NCBI RefSeq assembly: GCF_029960115.1
Contig: NZ_JASCOZ010000003.1
Span: 1 to 64,000, forward strand
Direction: 5' to 3'
From: Stenotrophomonas sp. PS02289
Lineage (GTDB): Bacteria; Pseudomonadota; Gammaproteobacteria; Xanthomonadales; Xanthomonadaceae
DNA length: 64,000 bases
Under the pieces are notes generated by a model, which saw nothing but the letters and a program-made list of their open reading frames with translations, searched no databases and was not told the DNA's origin. Position numbers and translations under genes: made by a program. Position 1 is the stretch's first letter, and each line of letters opens with the position of its first letter. Shown here in pieces: positions 26,262 through 35,662 of this stretch.

Positions 26262-26338
26262 GGATTTGCTCCAGAGGATTGATATAAGACGGGCCGTGGA
26301 ATCTTCGTGATCCAGTGGGCTTGCCGGAATCTATACCT

Positions 26339-26605
26339 TCATCTCGTCTGGGAGCGACGCCTGCGGACCGCCAAGACCTGTCCCACTACTGCCGTAACGA
26401 AGATTAGACTGTTCGTGACGACGAATACTAGCGACCCCATGAGCGCGCTGTAGACGATGAACAGCACCGAGGCGGTGATCTGTCCGACAAACAGCCACGT
26501 CGAGACTCCGTCGGTCGAACCCGCTTGGTGCTGCTTGTAGATCTGCCGCGTCAGGGTGGCTATTAGGACGGCGGTTGCCGCCCAACCAAGCAGGTCCGGG
26601 GACAT
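26339..26605 (-). CDS. SemiSWEET/PQ-loop membrane protein, 88 aa
   Basis: Three transmembrane helices are visible: LLGWAATAVLIATLTRQIYK, VSTWLFVGQITASVLFIVYS and SLVFVVTNSLIFVTAVVGQV. The PQ-loop-like turn (QIYKQHQAGSTDGVSTW) ends helix 1. SemiSWEETs dimerise to move sugars. The start at 26605 lies 2 bp after the glycosyltransferase stop, so it is the last gene of the sugar-modification operon and could carry its sugar substrate or product. Confidence 0.85.
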   Translation of the reverse strand: MSPDLLGWAATAVLIATLTRQIYKQHQAGSTDGVSTWLFVGQITASVLFIVYSALMGSLVFVVTNSLIFVTAVVGQVLAVRRRRSQTR

Positions 26606-26607
26606 GC

Positions 26608-27318
26608 TCACCCCGCTGCCGCCGGGGAAGGCAGCAATCGGACACCTGCTCCCAGCGCCTCGCGTTCGAGCGCCTGCAGGAAGCCGCTGAAGCCGCTGAA
26701 GCCGTTGGGAGCCCTCGCCGCCCGTCGGGCGCTGGTCGCGACCACGGGGCGGGCGTGCCATGCGATGGGCAGTCGGGCTTTTTGCAAGGCCCGCACCAGC
26801 GCGACGTCTTCGCCGGTGGTGAGGGGCGCGAACCCGCCGACGGTGCGGTAGGCCGCTGCGCTGACGCCTAGGTTTGCGCCGTGTACATGGGCGTGACCAT
26901 CCTTGGCGACTTCTCGGCGCTCGAATGTCTCACGCAGAGAGCTGGGATAGTCCAGCCAGTCGACCACCTCCACGATTCCGCAGAACGCCTCCGCGCCGCA
27001 GGTGGTCTGCTTCCAGAGCCAATCCGGGGGCACGGTGGTGTCGGCGTCGGTGCTGGCGATCCAGCGTGCGCCGAGCGCGAGTGCGTGGTTTGCTGCGCAG
27101 GCGCGCGCCACTCCAACACACCTGGCATCAACGGCGACTGTTACGGCTCCGTAGCGCGCGCAGACTGCCGCTGTCTGGTCGCTGCAGGCATCCAGTGCCA
27201 CAACCGTAAGCACCTCCTCGCCGTCCAAGCCCGGATGCGTTGCCGCTTCACGCAATGCGGCCAAGCAACGACCGATCGCTTCGGCCTCATTGTGTGCGGG
27301 CACGATCATCGCGATCAC
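26608..27318 (-). CDS. Family 2 glycosyltransferase, 236 aa
   Basis: The GT-A fold begins MIVPAHNEAEAIGRCLAAL. The DxD site is in STDADTTVPPDWL, and the acceptor-side motif is in TTGEDVALVRALQKA. No membrane helices are present, so it is a soluble or peripheral enzyme. The GTG start at 27318 overlaps the stop of the methyltransferase (GTGA). A short in-gene repeat encodes GFSGFSGF near the C-terminus. Within the operon it would add a sugar that the PIG-L deacetylase and methyltransferase then modify (inference). Confidence 0.88.
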   Translation of the reverse strand: MIAMIVPAHNEAEAIGRCLAALREAATHPGLDGEEVLTVVALDACSDQTAAVCARYGAVTVAVDARCVGVARACAANHALALGARWIASTDADTTVPPDWLWKQTTCGAEAFCGIVEVVDWLDYPSSLRETFERREVAKDGHAHVHGANLGVSAAAYRTVGGFAPLTTGEDVALVRALQKARLPIAWHARPVVATSARRAARAPNGFSGFSGFLQALEREALGAGVRLLPSPAAAG

Positions 27319-27902
27319 CGCAGGCCCTCGCGCTCGGCGACGCTGGTGGTCGAAGTGCTCCAGCCTTCAAGATGGAAATCGTCGTCGTGGTAGCTGAATA
27401 CTTCAGGCAGGTCTGCGCGTAGCGCTTGGTGTACTGCATATGCGGAGCTTCTCACCTCATCGAATGGATGGATCCAGTGACAGGCCAGCAACAATCCCCC
27501 GTCAGCAAGGCTGCTGCGCAGCTTCTGCCCCAGCAGCGCCAAGGCACCTGCGTCTAAGTAGTAACCAACCTCGCTTACTACGATCAGGTCGAAGACTCCC
27601 TCCGGCCAGTCCTGGGGATGCGTGGCCCGCTGCAGGACGACCTGCGGGCAGTCCCGGGTGGACAGCGCCGCCTGTGCCACCGCATCGCCACTGATGTCGG
27701 TGCCGAGAAGCGCGTCGCACCGGGTGGCCAGCTCCGCGGTCAGCACCCCGTTCGAGCACCCCAGCTCCCACGCGTGTGCGTAGCGGCGGCGCGGCAGGCA
27801 GGCTAAGGTAAGGGCGCGCTTGCGCTCCTCATACCACCGGCTACGGTAACGGAATGGATCGGCCTGCTGATAGATCTGCTGGAAGTAGGCGGCGATGCTC
27901 AT
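27315..27902 (-). CDS. NodS-like SAM-dependent methyltransferase, 195 aa
   Basis: The product begins MSIAAYFQQIYQQADPFRYR. The SAM-binding motif I is WELGCSNGVLTAELATRC, with GTDISGDAV as the acidic ribose loop, and DLIVVSEVGYYLD and LLLACHWIHPFDE follow. The fold and the DPFRYRSRWYEERKR N-terminus match the NodS family, which N-methylates deacetylated glucosamine in nodulation factors. Start and stop overlap both neighbours by 4 bases. The substrate here is unknown. Confidence 0.85.
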   Translation of the reverse strand: MSIAAYFQQIYQQADPFRYRSRWYEERKRALTLACLPRRRYAHAWELGCSNGVLTAELATRCDALLGTDISGDAVAQAALSTRDCPQVVLQRATHPQDWPEGVFDLIVVSEVGYYLDAGALALLGQKLRSSLADGGLLLACHWIHPFDEVRSSAYAVHQALRADLPEVFSYHDDDFHLEGWSTSTTSVAEREGLR

Positions 27903-28657
27903 CCGATTAGCACCTCGAACGGTCGGTGGAAGCGTGCCGTCACGTGGTGCGGCAGGATTGGTTCGCAGTTCAGGCCTTCGACGTCGCCGATCTGGGTGGC
28001 GAACGCGCGTATCGCCGTTGCCTTGCGCTTCATGGCTGCCGTGCTCATGGGGATTCGGGTCGCGGTAGTCCAATGGCTGCTGGCGGCATGAGTATCCAGC
28101 CAATGCCATGCCCAGACGGGGTATTGGCGGACGCGTGCACGCTTATCGGCGGCGGCAGCCAGAGCCGCTCTTCCTACGGCTTCATGGTCGGGATGCCCGT
28201 CGAGGACCCAAGGAGCCAGTACGACGTCGTCGGATACCAGCTGGCTGGCCACTGCCTGGGTCAGTTCGTCCTCGCGGGCGGTTACCCCGCCGTCCGGTAG
28301 CCCCAACGGGGTTACGCGCGCGCCGTCCAACCCGAGCTCGCGCATGGCGGACGCCAGTTCCCAGCGACGCGCGTCACGCAGGCGTAGCGGCGGCCATAGT
28401 GGCTGATCCGGATAACAGGCCTCTCCATCCGTGACGGAGATAACGTGTATCGCAATGCCGGCAGCAGCCGCCGATTGCATGATTCCCGCGCACCCCAGCA
28501 CTTCGTCGTCGGGGTGCGGCGAGATCACAACAAGCCTGCGTGCGTCATGCAGTACGGCGGAGGCAGTGCTTTCAGGCAGGGCCTGCAGCCACCTGCTAGC
28601 CTCCCAGTCCGCCTGCAGGTTGCCTTGCCCCGCAATGCGTCGAGCTACAGCTCCCAT
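27899..28657 (-). CDS. PIG-L family N-deacetylase
   Basis: The 252-residue enzyme contains the zinc motif ISPHPDDEVLGCAG and the second metal/catalytic site LDGHPDHEAVGRA. LGLPDGGVTARE lies between. The family removes acetyl groups from GlcNAc-type substrates. I chose ATG 28657 (MGAVARRIAG); a longer frame to 28774 runs antisense-like into the upstream gene. It overlaps the acyl-CoA dehydrogenase gene by 13 bp and the methyltransferase by 4 bp. Confidence 0.88.
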   Translation of the reverse strand: MGAVARRIAGQGNLQADWEASRWLQALPESTASAVLHDARRLVVISPHPDDEVLGCAGIMQSAAAAGIAIHVISVTDGEACYPDQPLWPPLRLRDARRWELASAMRELGLDGARVTPLGLPDGGVTAREDELTQAVASQLVSDDVVLAPWVLDGHPDHEAVGRAALAAAADKRARVRQYPVWAWHWLDTHAASSHWTTATRIPMSTAAMKRKATAIRAFATQIGDVEGLNCEPILPHHVTARFHRPFEVLIG

Positions 28658-29607
28658 GGCGTCTCCCCGGTCTGGATGGCGCGTCCCAGTTCGGCCCAGT
28701 CGCGGTCGGCGTGGCTCTGACGGATGAAGACGGTCAGGTCGCTCCACCGTCGCGCGTGGGCTGAGTCCAAGCACATCGGGGCAGGACCTAGGGCGCGCCC
28801 GACGGCGTCTAGCACGTGCGTGCAGCTGCGTTCAACCACGCAGCGCAGCCGGAGGACATCGGTTTGGTGCGAGCAGGACGAAGCATCGTCTATGGCAGCG
28901 GCCAGCTCGCGCATCAAGGCAGCGGACGATCTAAGGGTCATATCAACCTTGCCGAGCAGCGCGGCCTGCTGCGAATCATCTGCTACCCGTGGTGAGCGAT
29001 GCAACGGTGCCGCGAGGGCCACCGCCGCGCCATACCAGCAGGCGGCAATGCCCGCGCCACCGTGCCAGAACCCTGGACGGGCCAGATACGCACCGGGTTT
29101 GCCGATCGGCTCAGCGGGCACCTCGGCGAATTCCACACTGCCGCTGGGGATGCCTCCCATGCCAGTGGCATGCCAGGACTGCGGGAGGTGCCTCACGCCC
29201 GACGCGTCCACGCGGACCTGAACCAGGCGGCCGCCCGCCTCGCTTGCCGCGGACACCAGTGCGACATCTGCGAGACCCGCACCAGAGCACCACGGCTTCA
29301 GGCCACTGATGGTCCCGGAGGCCGGGTCGAAGCGCAACGTGGCTTGCGGGCCCTCGGAGGCCCATACTGCGGCTAACACGCCCTGCGCCAGTGGTTCAGC
29401 GCCCAGATCCTCCAGAATCGCCTGCGCGTCGTAGTGGGCTTCCAGCGCTTTGGCCACACACAGGTCGTGACCTGCAATGCGCGCCAATGCCCGCCAGCGA
29501 TCGAGTGTTTTGCCGCGACCGGGTAGCGGGAGTGTCGGCTGTCTGGACAGCACGTCGCGGACTCTAGCCTCGAGCGCGGGTGCGGCGTGGTCGGAAAGGC
29601 AGTCCAT
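28645..29607 (-). CDS. Acyl-CoA dehydrogenase-like flavoprotein, 320 aa
   Basis: The product has an N-terminal helical domain, a beta-domain (DPASGTISGLKPWCSGAGLA, AGGRLVQVRVDASGVRHLP, GSVEFAEVPAEPIGKPGAYL) and a C-terminal helical bundle, the layout of acyl-CoA dehydrogenases. It is about 60 residues shorter than the family norm and I cannot place the catalytic Glu, so the substrate may not be a CoA thioester. It lies 1 bp downstream of the Zn-alcohol dehydrogenase and overlaps PIG-L. Confidence 0.78.
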   Translation of the reverse strand: MDCLSDHAAPALEARVRDVLSRQPTLPLPGRGKTLDRWRALARIAGHDLCVAKALEAHYDAQAILEDLGAEPLAQGVLAAVWASEGPQATLRFDPASGTISGLKPWCSGAGLADVALVSAASEAGGRLVQVRVDASGVRHLPQSWHATGMGGIPSGSVEFAEVPAEPIGKPGAYLARPGFWHGGAGIAACWYGAAVALAAPLHRSPRVADDSQQAALLGKVDMTLRSSAALMRELAAAIDDASSCSHQTDVLRLRCVVERSCTHVLDAVGRALGPAPMCLDSAHARRWSDLTVFIRQSHADRDWAELGRAIQTGETPWEL

Positions 29608-29608
29608 G

Positions 29609-30772
29609 TCAGGGCGTCAGAATCACCTTGCGGCAATCCTCTTCCTTGCGATCAAAGATCTCGTAACCTCGCACCGCGTCTTCCAGCGACAGGCGGTGGG
29701 TGATGATGACACCCGGGTCCAACGCACCCTCCCCTATGTAATCCAGCAACTCCGGCATCAGTCCCTGGACGTGGGTCTGGCCCATTTTGAAGGTGAGCCC
29801 CTTGTCGAACGCATCACCCAGCAGGAACCCATGCAGGAAGCCTGCGTAGACGCCGGGAATGCTCACCGTGCCGCAGCGGCGGGTGGCGGCGATGCATTGA
29901 CGGATGGCGACACCGCTGCTGCCCTCGACTTTGAGGGTGGTAAGCGCGGACTCCAGGGCACTGCCTTCTGCCTCAAACCCAACCGCTTCAATGGAGGCAT
30001 CCACGCCGCGGCCATTGGTCTGGGTGACGATATACTCAGCGGGGTCATCGATCTTGCTGAAGTCCACTGGCGTTATGCCATAGGTCTGTGCAGCAAACGC
30101 GAGCCGGTAAGGCAGATGATCCACCATGAAGATGGTCTCGGCCCCCAGCAGGCGGCAGCATGCCGCGCTCATCAACCCGACCGGCCCTGCCCCGAAGATC
30201 GCCACGGTTGAGCCTGGCTTGACCCCGGCGTTGATCGCCGCCTGGTAGCCGGTGGGAAGAATGTCGGAAAGGAACAGTACCTGCTCGTCCGGCAATGCAT
30301 CGGGAACTCTCAGCGGCCCGACGTTTGCCTTAGGTACGCGGACGTATTCAGCCTGGCCGCCGGACACTCCTCCATACAGGTGGCTATAGCCAAACAAGGC
30401 AGCCGGCGGGCGGATGCCCTTCTGGTTCATTGCCGCGCCCTTGCCGGTGTTGGTGGTTTCACAGGCGGCATGTTCTGCCAGACGACAGTGGAAGCATTCA
30501 CCGCACGCAATAACAAACGGCACCACCACACGATCGCCGGGACGCAGATCGGTAACCCCGCGGCCGACCTCTTCAACGATCCCCATGAATTCGTGACCGA
30601 GTACGTCACCGGTATGCAGGTCGGGAATCTTCCCGCGATACAGATGCAGATCAGAGCCGCAGATGGCGGTCGCCGTGATCCTAAGAATCAGGTCATCGTC
30701 AGCAGCCAACGTCGGGTCAGGGACGGTGTCCACGCGGACGTCTTTGCTGCCGTGGTAAGTCAATGCGCGCAT
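29609..30772 (-). CDS. Zinc-dependent alcohol/formaldehyde dehydrogenase
   Basis: The 387-residue MDR enzyme starts [20 protein letters not shown]. The catalytic zinc ligands are in [12 protein letters not shown] and [12 protein letters not shown]. The structural zinc region is [19 protein letters not shown], and the NAD motif is [19 protein letters not shown]. It resembles glutathione-independent formaldehyde dehydrogenases. I chose ATG 30772 as the family N-terminus; further ATGs lie upstream in frame. It is the first gene of the minus-strand operon that runs to 26339. Confidence 0.9.
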   Translation of the reverse strand: MRALTYHGSKDVRVDTVPDPTLAADDDLILRITATAICGSDLHLYRGKIPDLHTGDVLGHEFMGIVEEVGRGVTDLRPGDRVVVPFVIACGECFHCRLAEHAACETTNTGKGAAMNQKGIRPPAALFGYSHLYGGVSGGQAEYVRVPKANVGPLRVPDALPDEQVLFLSDILPTGYQAAINAGVKPGSTVAIFGAGPVGLMSAACCRLLGAETIFMVDHLPYRLAFAAQTYGITPVDFSKIDDPAEYIVTQTNGRGVDASIEAVGFEAEGSALESALTTLKVEGSSGVAIRQCIAATRRCGTVSIPGVYAGFLHGFLLGDAFDKGLTFKMGQTHVQGLMPELLDYIGEGALDPGVIITHRLSLEDAVRGYEIFDRKEEDCRKVILTP

Positions 30773-30927
30773 TGATAGGGCCCTCGCCATGTCGTTTAGC
30801 CTAGGAATAGACCCACTCATGTCCGGCGACGGTGACCATTGTGTGGTCGATTTGTGCACTCGGCCCACACTCTGTACTCATGGCGGCAAGCGCAGCATGC
30901 GTTCAACCCTAGATGCGGAGCAGACGC

Positions 30928-31095
30928 ATGAACGAGAAACTGCCTTTCAATCCTGGTGCGGATGTCGACGACCAGAAAAAGGCTCACACCCCGGACAGGC
31001 TTCGCAACGACGACGCCAAGTGGAAGGAGAAAGACATGCCGGACGCGGAGCACACCGCCGAACCCGACGACTACGAACGTCCGCCCAAGCCTTGA
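30928..31095 (+). CDS. Small hydrophilic protein, 55 aa
   Basis: The product (MNEKLPFNPGADVDDQKKAH...) is highly charged, rich in Asp, Lys, Glu and Pro, and lacks hydrophobic core residues. It is likely disordered, similar in style to small stress or desiccation proteins. It precedes DUF4126 on the same strand by 30 bp. The function is unknown. Confidence 0.6.
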   Translation: MNEKLPFNPGADVDDQKKAHTPDRLRNDDAKWKEKDMPDAEHTAEPDDYERPPKP

Positions 31096-31125
31096 TATGC
31101 CGCCCTCAACTTCACGGAGAATGAC

Positions 31126-31611
31126 ATGGCTTTGATTCACTCCATCCTGATGGGCGCGGTTGCAGGCATGCGCGCCATGACGCCACTTGCAGCGGTGACC
31201 AACGCCGCCCGCACCGGCCAGCTACCTGCCGACAACGGAGCGCCGCGCCTGCTGGGCAACAAGCTGGCCTCGGCCGCCGTGTTGGCCTTGGCCGGTGGCG
31301 AGCTGGCAGGCGACAAAATGAAGTCCGCGCCCGACCGCATTGTGCCAGCAGGGATGGTGGCTCGCGTTGGCACTGGCGTAATCGCCGGAGCGGCGTTGGC
31401 ACCCTATCGCCAGCGAAAGCTGGGCGCTGTGCTGGGTGCCGCGACTGCGGTGGGAATGGCCTACTTCACCTTCAACCTGCGCATGCGCGCGATTGCGCGG
31501 TATGGGCAAACCAGCACCGGTGCGGTTGAGGATGCTATTGCCGTCGGAAGTGCGGCACTGATCACACAATGGGCGTCACGCAGTGGGCAGGGTCGTCCGG
31601 CCAGGCGGTAG
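31126..31611 (+). CDS. DUF4126 membrane protein, 161 aa
   Basis: Several hydrophobic, glycine-rich segments are visible (ILMGAVAGMRAMTPLAAVTN, ASAAVLALAGGELAGDKMKS, VGTGVIAGAALAPYRQRKLG, GAVEDAIAVGSAALITQWAS). GMRAMTPLAA is the family mark. The function is unknown. It starts with ATG 31126 after GGAG. In the cargo it precedes the SDR gene. Confidence 0.8.
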   Translation: MALIHSILMGAVAGMRAMTPLAAVTNAARTGQLPADNGAPRLLGNKLASAAVLALAGGELAGDKMKSAPDRIVPAGMVARVGTGVIAGAALAPYRQRKLGAVLGAATAVGMAYFTFNLRMRAIARYGQTSTGAVEDAIAVGSAALITQWASRSGQGRPARR

Positions 31612-31719
31612 CGCCACACGCTGACCGCGTTGCGTGCACGGTACATCCACATCGTCAGGCCGCAGTGTTTACCTGCGGCCGCGCACACTGCCCTCACTTT
31701 CACCGCAGAGGCCGATAAC

Positions 31720-32586
31720 ATGCCCGTTCCCAACTATCCCAAGCCGCCTTTCAAGGCCCAGCAGCAGTCCTTCCCCGGAAAGACCGACAAGATGGATCCG
31801 CGGCCGGATCATGGCGAGAAGAGTTACGTCGGGAACGGGCTTTTGAAAGGCAAGAAGGCGCTGATCACCGGCGGGGACAGCGGCATCGGCGCAGCTGTGG
31901 CTATTGCCTACGCCCGCGAAGGAGCGGATGTCGCCATCGCATTTCTCAAGGGTGAGGAGAGGGACGCACAGGGCATTGCCTCGCTTGTCGAGGAGGCGGG
32001 CCAGAAAGTAGTGCTCTGCCCTTGTGACATCAGCGACGACGCCGAAGCCAAGACCCTGATCGAAAGGGTCACCACTGAGCTGGGCGGCCTGGACATCCTC
32101 GTCAACAACGCGGCCTACCAGCGCTATTACGAGTCGTTCGACGACATCACTCTTGACGACTGGCGCAAGACGTTCGAAACCAACGTGCATGCAGTGTTCA
32201 ACCTCACCCGCCTGTGCGTCCCGCACCTGCAGGACGGTGGCTCGGTCATCAACACCGCCTCGGTCAACTCCAAGAAGCCCACTCCCAACATCTTGCCCTA
32301 CGCCGCTACCAAAGGCGCAGTCGCCAACCTCACCATTGGCTTGGCGGGCCTGCTGGCCGAGAAAGGCATACGCGTGAACGCGGTGCTGCCTGGTCCAATC
32401 TGGACCCCGTTCATTCCCGCAGGCATGGCCGCCGAGGAAGTGGAACAGTTTGGCAGCCAGACCCCGTTCGGGCGTCCTGGGCAGCCGGCGGAACTGGCGT
32501 CAGCCTACGTGATGCTGGCCGCTGACAGCGCCAGTTACACCTCCGGGGCGCTGCTCACGGTGTCCGGCGGTGCAGTTACGCTGTAA
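31720..32586 (+). CDS. SDR family oxidoreductase, 288 aa
   Basis: The cofactor motif is ALITGGDSGIGAAVAIAYAR, LVNNAAYQ follows, and the active-site Ser and YxxxK lie in NTASVNSKKPTPNILPYAAT (Tyr and Lys in YAATKGA). The 40-residue N-terminal extension PVPNYPKPPFKAQQQSFPGK is typical of the YghA/YhxC subgroup of stress-induced SDRs. I chose ATG 31720 for that family start. The next frame (GH15) begins directly after the stop. Confidence 0.9.
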   Translation: MPVPNYPKPPFKAQQQSFPGKTDKMDPRPDHGEKSYVGNGLLKGKKALITGGDSGIGAAVAIAYAREGADVAIAFLKGEERDAQGIASLVEEAGQKVVLCPCDISDDAEAKTLIERVTTELGGLDILVNNAAYQRYYESFDDITLDDWRKTFETNVHAVFNLTRLCVPHLQDGGSVINTASVNSKKPTPNILPYAATKGAVANLTIGLAGLLAEKGIRVNAVLPGPIWTPFIPAGMAAEEVEQFGSQTPFGRPGQPAELASAYVMLAADSASYTSGALLTVSGGAVTL

Positions 32587-32589
32587 GTG

Positions 32590-34421
32590 GTGGAGTCGCC
32601 GCAGCTTGAAGTCGCCCCGGGGGCCACGCCCCTCCGGGATGACGATGGATACGCTCCCATCCACACTTATGCGGCCATTGACGATGGGCGCTCCAGTGCG
32701 CTTATCGCCCCCGATGGCAGCATTGACTGGTGGTGCGCCCCCTGCATGGACGCGCCCCCTCGGTTGGACCGGATGCTAGATGCGCCGAACGGCGGCCGCT
32801 TCGCGCTGCAGGCGCGCGAACTGAAAACCGTACCGCGAAGGCAGCAACATGCTGGAGACACGCGTGCGCACGGCCACGGGCACCGCTCTGGTTACCGAAT
32901 CCCTCAACAGCGGTCCCGCCGGTCGACTTCCATGGGCGGAGCTGGCACGGAGGGTAGAGGGTCTGGAAGGCGTGGCGACCTTCGACCTGGTCTACAAGCC
33001 GGGTGCCCGCAGTGGTACCTGCTCGCCTTGGCTGAGCGGCACGCCGAATGGGCGTGTGCATCACGCTGGCCCGGTGATGACGATGCTGCGTTATCCCGAG
33101 CATACCGAGATCACCCACTGCGATGACCGCGAAGTCCGCGGTCGCCTCACCCTGCATGCGGGTGACCGCGAGGTTGTCGCGCTTCTGGCGTCGCAAGATG
33201 AAGTGCTGCCGGTGCCGCCGTTGGAGGAGATCGATACGCGCATTGACCGCTCGGACCGGGAATGGCACCAGTGGGTGGATGATCTGCACTGCGACGCCAG
33301 TCTTCGCGCCGAGGTAATCCGCTCCGCGCTTGCCCTGAAGTTCCTGTGGTTCTCGCCGACCGGTGCCATCGCTGCGGCGGTGAGTGCCTCTCTGCCCGAG
33401 CGCATCGGCGGCGACAAGAACTGGGACTACCGGTTTGCCTGGGTGCGCGATGCAGCCTATGTCATCAAAACCTTCCTGCGTGTGGGTGCCCTGCCCGACG
33501 CCAAGGCCGGCTTCAGCTGGCTCATGACCACTATTGGCAAGCATCGGCCGGGCGTAGCCCCCTGCTTCACCCTGCGGGGTGAGCGTGTACAAGAGGAGCG
33601 CTTCATCGATAGGAGCGCTTCATCGATGTCCCCGGCTACCACAACAGTCAGCCGGTGCGCATTGGCAACACGGCCACCGACCAGTTGCAGACCTGTGCCT
33701 ACGGCGACGTGCTGGAGATGGCGAGCCGCATGTTGGATGCCGGACACATCCTCGACCCTACCACCGCCCGGCTGCTGTTCGAGCTGGCCGACGAGTGTGC
33801 GGACATCTGGATGCGCAAGGATAGTGGCTTCTGGGAGCGGGAAGAGCTGCAGCATTACACCATGTCCAAGGTGGAGTTCTGGACGGCGCTTCGCCGTGCC
33901 TGCGAACTGGCCCAGGCCGGGCACCTCACCACGGCACGGCTGCCTCGGTGGCAGAGGGAGCGGGACCGCATTCTGGAATGGATTGACGCGCACTGCTGGG
34001 ACGAAGCGCGCCAGGCTTACGTGATGTACGCCGGCAGCGATCGCCTGGATGCCAGCCTCATGCTCGCCTCACGATTTGGCCTGGCCGAGGCGCGACGCGA
34101 ACGCTTCATTTCCACACGCGAGGCGATTCGCCGCGAACTGTCCGACGAAAGCGACGACTTGTTGTGGCGGTACAGCGGCATGCGTGACTGCGAGGCACAT
34201 TCATCAGCTGCGCGTTCTGGATGGTGGAAGCTTACGGGCTGCTGGGTGACACGGAGGAAGCCAGGCGACTGTTCAGCAGCCTGCTCGCCCGGGTCCAGAA
34301 CGATGTCGGGCTGATGTCGGAGATGTGGGATCCGTTCACCGATCAGGGACTGGGCAACACGCCTCAGGCTCTGAGTCACCTCGCGCTGGTGCACGCGCCG
34401 TTTTCTGTTGATGGAGTGTAG
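32590..34421 (+). pseudogene. GH15 glucoamylase/trehalase-like gene with at least three frameshifts
   Basis: Consecutive blocks in shifting frames make up one GH15 enzyme: YAPIHTYAAIDDGRSSALIA...DGSIDWWC, MLETRVRTATGTALVTESLN, GGDKNWDYRFAWVRDAAYVI (catalytic-domain hallmark), PVRIGNTATDQLQTCAYGDV, and FWMVEAYGLLGDTEEARRLF near the end. Breaks lie near 32820, at 33594-33627 (a 17-bp tandem duplication) and near 34195 (probable loss of one G). The gene cannot make the full enzyme. Confidence 0.9.
33594..33627 (+). repeat. 17-bp tandem duplication that breaks the GH15 frame
   Basis: AGGAGCGCTTCATCGAT occurs twice back to back (33594-33610, 33611-33627). Removing one copy restores EERFIDVPGYHNSQPVRIGN, the normal GH15 reading. 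Confidence 0.95.
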
Positions 34422-34566
34422 GTTCGCCGATGAATGGATGAACAGTTTATGTAAATGTGGTGCGATTGCTTTGGCCTTTTCCTTCCATTTGTATTCACTC
34501 CGTCTAGCCCATCGCACTACGCCGGCCGCGCTAAGTTATCCACTCACTTTATACGGAGTGCCTTCC

Positions 34567-35064
34567 ATGGCCATCAGGACCGCAGAAGACCTGTTCATCC
34601 ACGAACTCTCCGATATCTACAGCGCTGAAAAGCAGCTCACCAAGGCCCTGCCGCGCCTTGCTCGTGCCGCCTCCAACCCGGATCTAGCCACCGCATTCGA
34701 AACCCACTTGGAGGAAACCCAGGGGCAGATCGACCGCATTGACCAGGTGGTGGAGATCCTCGGCATTCGCCTCAAGCGCATCAAGTGCGCCGCGATGGAG
34801 GGCCTGGTGGAAGAAGGAAAGGAAGTCATCGATTCCATCGAGGAAGGCCCGGTGCGCGATGCGGCACTGATTGGTGGCGCGCAGAAGGTCGAGCATTACG
34901 AGATTGCCTCGTATGGCACCATTGCCGCGCTGGCCAAGCAGCTGGACTACAAAGATGCGCTGCCGCTGTTGCTGGAAACCCTGCAGGAAGAAAAGGCCGC
35001 CGACGAGAAGCTGACCATTCTCGCCAAGAGCGGCGGCAATGCCAAGGCTGTCCAAGCGGCTTGA
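34567..35064 (+). CDS. DUF892 ferritin-like protein (YciE/YciF family), 165 aa
   Basis: The product starts AIRTAEDLFIHELSDIYSAE, with Glu/His-bearing helices at FETHLEETQGQIDRIDQV, KCAAMEGLVEEGKEVID and GGAQKVEHYEIASYGTIAAL. This is the four-helix ferritin-like pattern with two ExxxH-type metal sites. YciF-type proteins are stress-induced. I chose ATG 34567; the upstream in-frame extension looks non-coding. It is followed after 13 bp by the isochorismatase-like gene. Confidence 0.9.
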   Translation: MAIRTAEDLFIHELSDIYSAEKQLTKALPRLARAASNPDLATAFETHLEETQGQIDRIDQVVEILGIRLKRIKCAAMEGLVEEGKEVIDSIEEGPVRDAALIGGAQKVEHYEIASYGTIAALAKQLDYKDALPLLLETLQEEKAADEKLTILAKSGGNAKAVQAA

Positions 35065-35077
35065 GCCCGAAAGCACC

Positions 35078-35632
35078 ATGGCGTCCAGAACCGCGCTGCT
35101 GATCATTGATGCATTCAGCTTGTTTGACTTCCCTGAGTCGGACAAGCTGGCCCCGGCTGCGATTGATGCGGCCAAGGAGGCCGCGCGCATCCGCCGCGAG
35201 TTCGACAGGCGCGAGCTGCCGGTGATCTACGCCAATGACAACTTCGGTGACTGGCAGCGGGATTTTCCGCAACTGGTACGGGACTGCCGCCATAACGGCG
35301 GCAGTTCTGCTGAGGTGGTAAAACATCTCGGCCCTGGCGCGGGTCATTACTTTGTCCTGAAGCCAAAGCACTCGGCCTTTCTCGCCACCCCCCTTGGCAT
35401 TCTGCTGGCCAAGTTGCAGGTGAGCCAGTTGGTGCTGTGTGGTATGGCACTGGACTCCTGCGTGCTAGCCACCGCACTGGACGCCAACTCACGCGAGTAC
35501 AGGACGGTGGTAGCCAAACGGGCAGTGGCCGCGCTGCCGGACCGGCGCGAAGCGGCACTTGAGGTCCTTGCGCGCTCGGGCGCGGCCAAAGTGCTGGATA
35601 CCCCGGACCTGATCAAGGAATGTATGGGCTGA
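35078..35632 (+). CDS. Isochorismatase-like cysteine hydrolase, 184 aa
   Basis: The alpha/beta fold has the catalytic Asp in ALLIIDAFSLFDFPES, the Lys in YFVLKPKHSAFLATPL and the Cys in VLCGMALDSCVLATALDANS. The C-terminus (EVLARSGAAKVLDT) matches the nicotinamidase/isochorismatase superfamily. The substrate is unknown. It sits 13 bp after the DUF892 gene and 30 bp before the response regulator, probably one transcript. Confidence 0.87.
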   Translation: MASRTALLIIDAFSLFDFPESDKLAPAAIDAAKEAARIRREFDRRELPVIYANDNFGDWQRDFPQLVRDCRHNGGSSAEVVKHLGPGAGHYFVLKPKHSAFLATPLGILLAKLQVSQLVLCGMALDSCVLATALDANSREYRTVVAKRAVAALPDRREAALEVLARSGAAKVLDTPDLIKECMG

Positions 35633-35662
35633 AGCAGCCCGAAACTCTCATGGACAAGAAAC

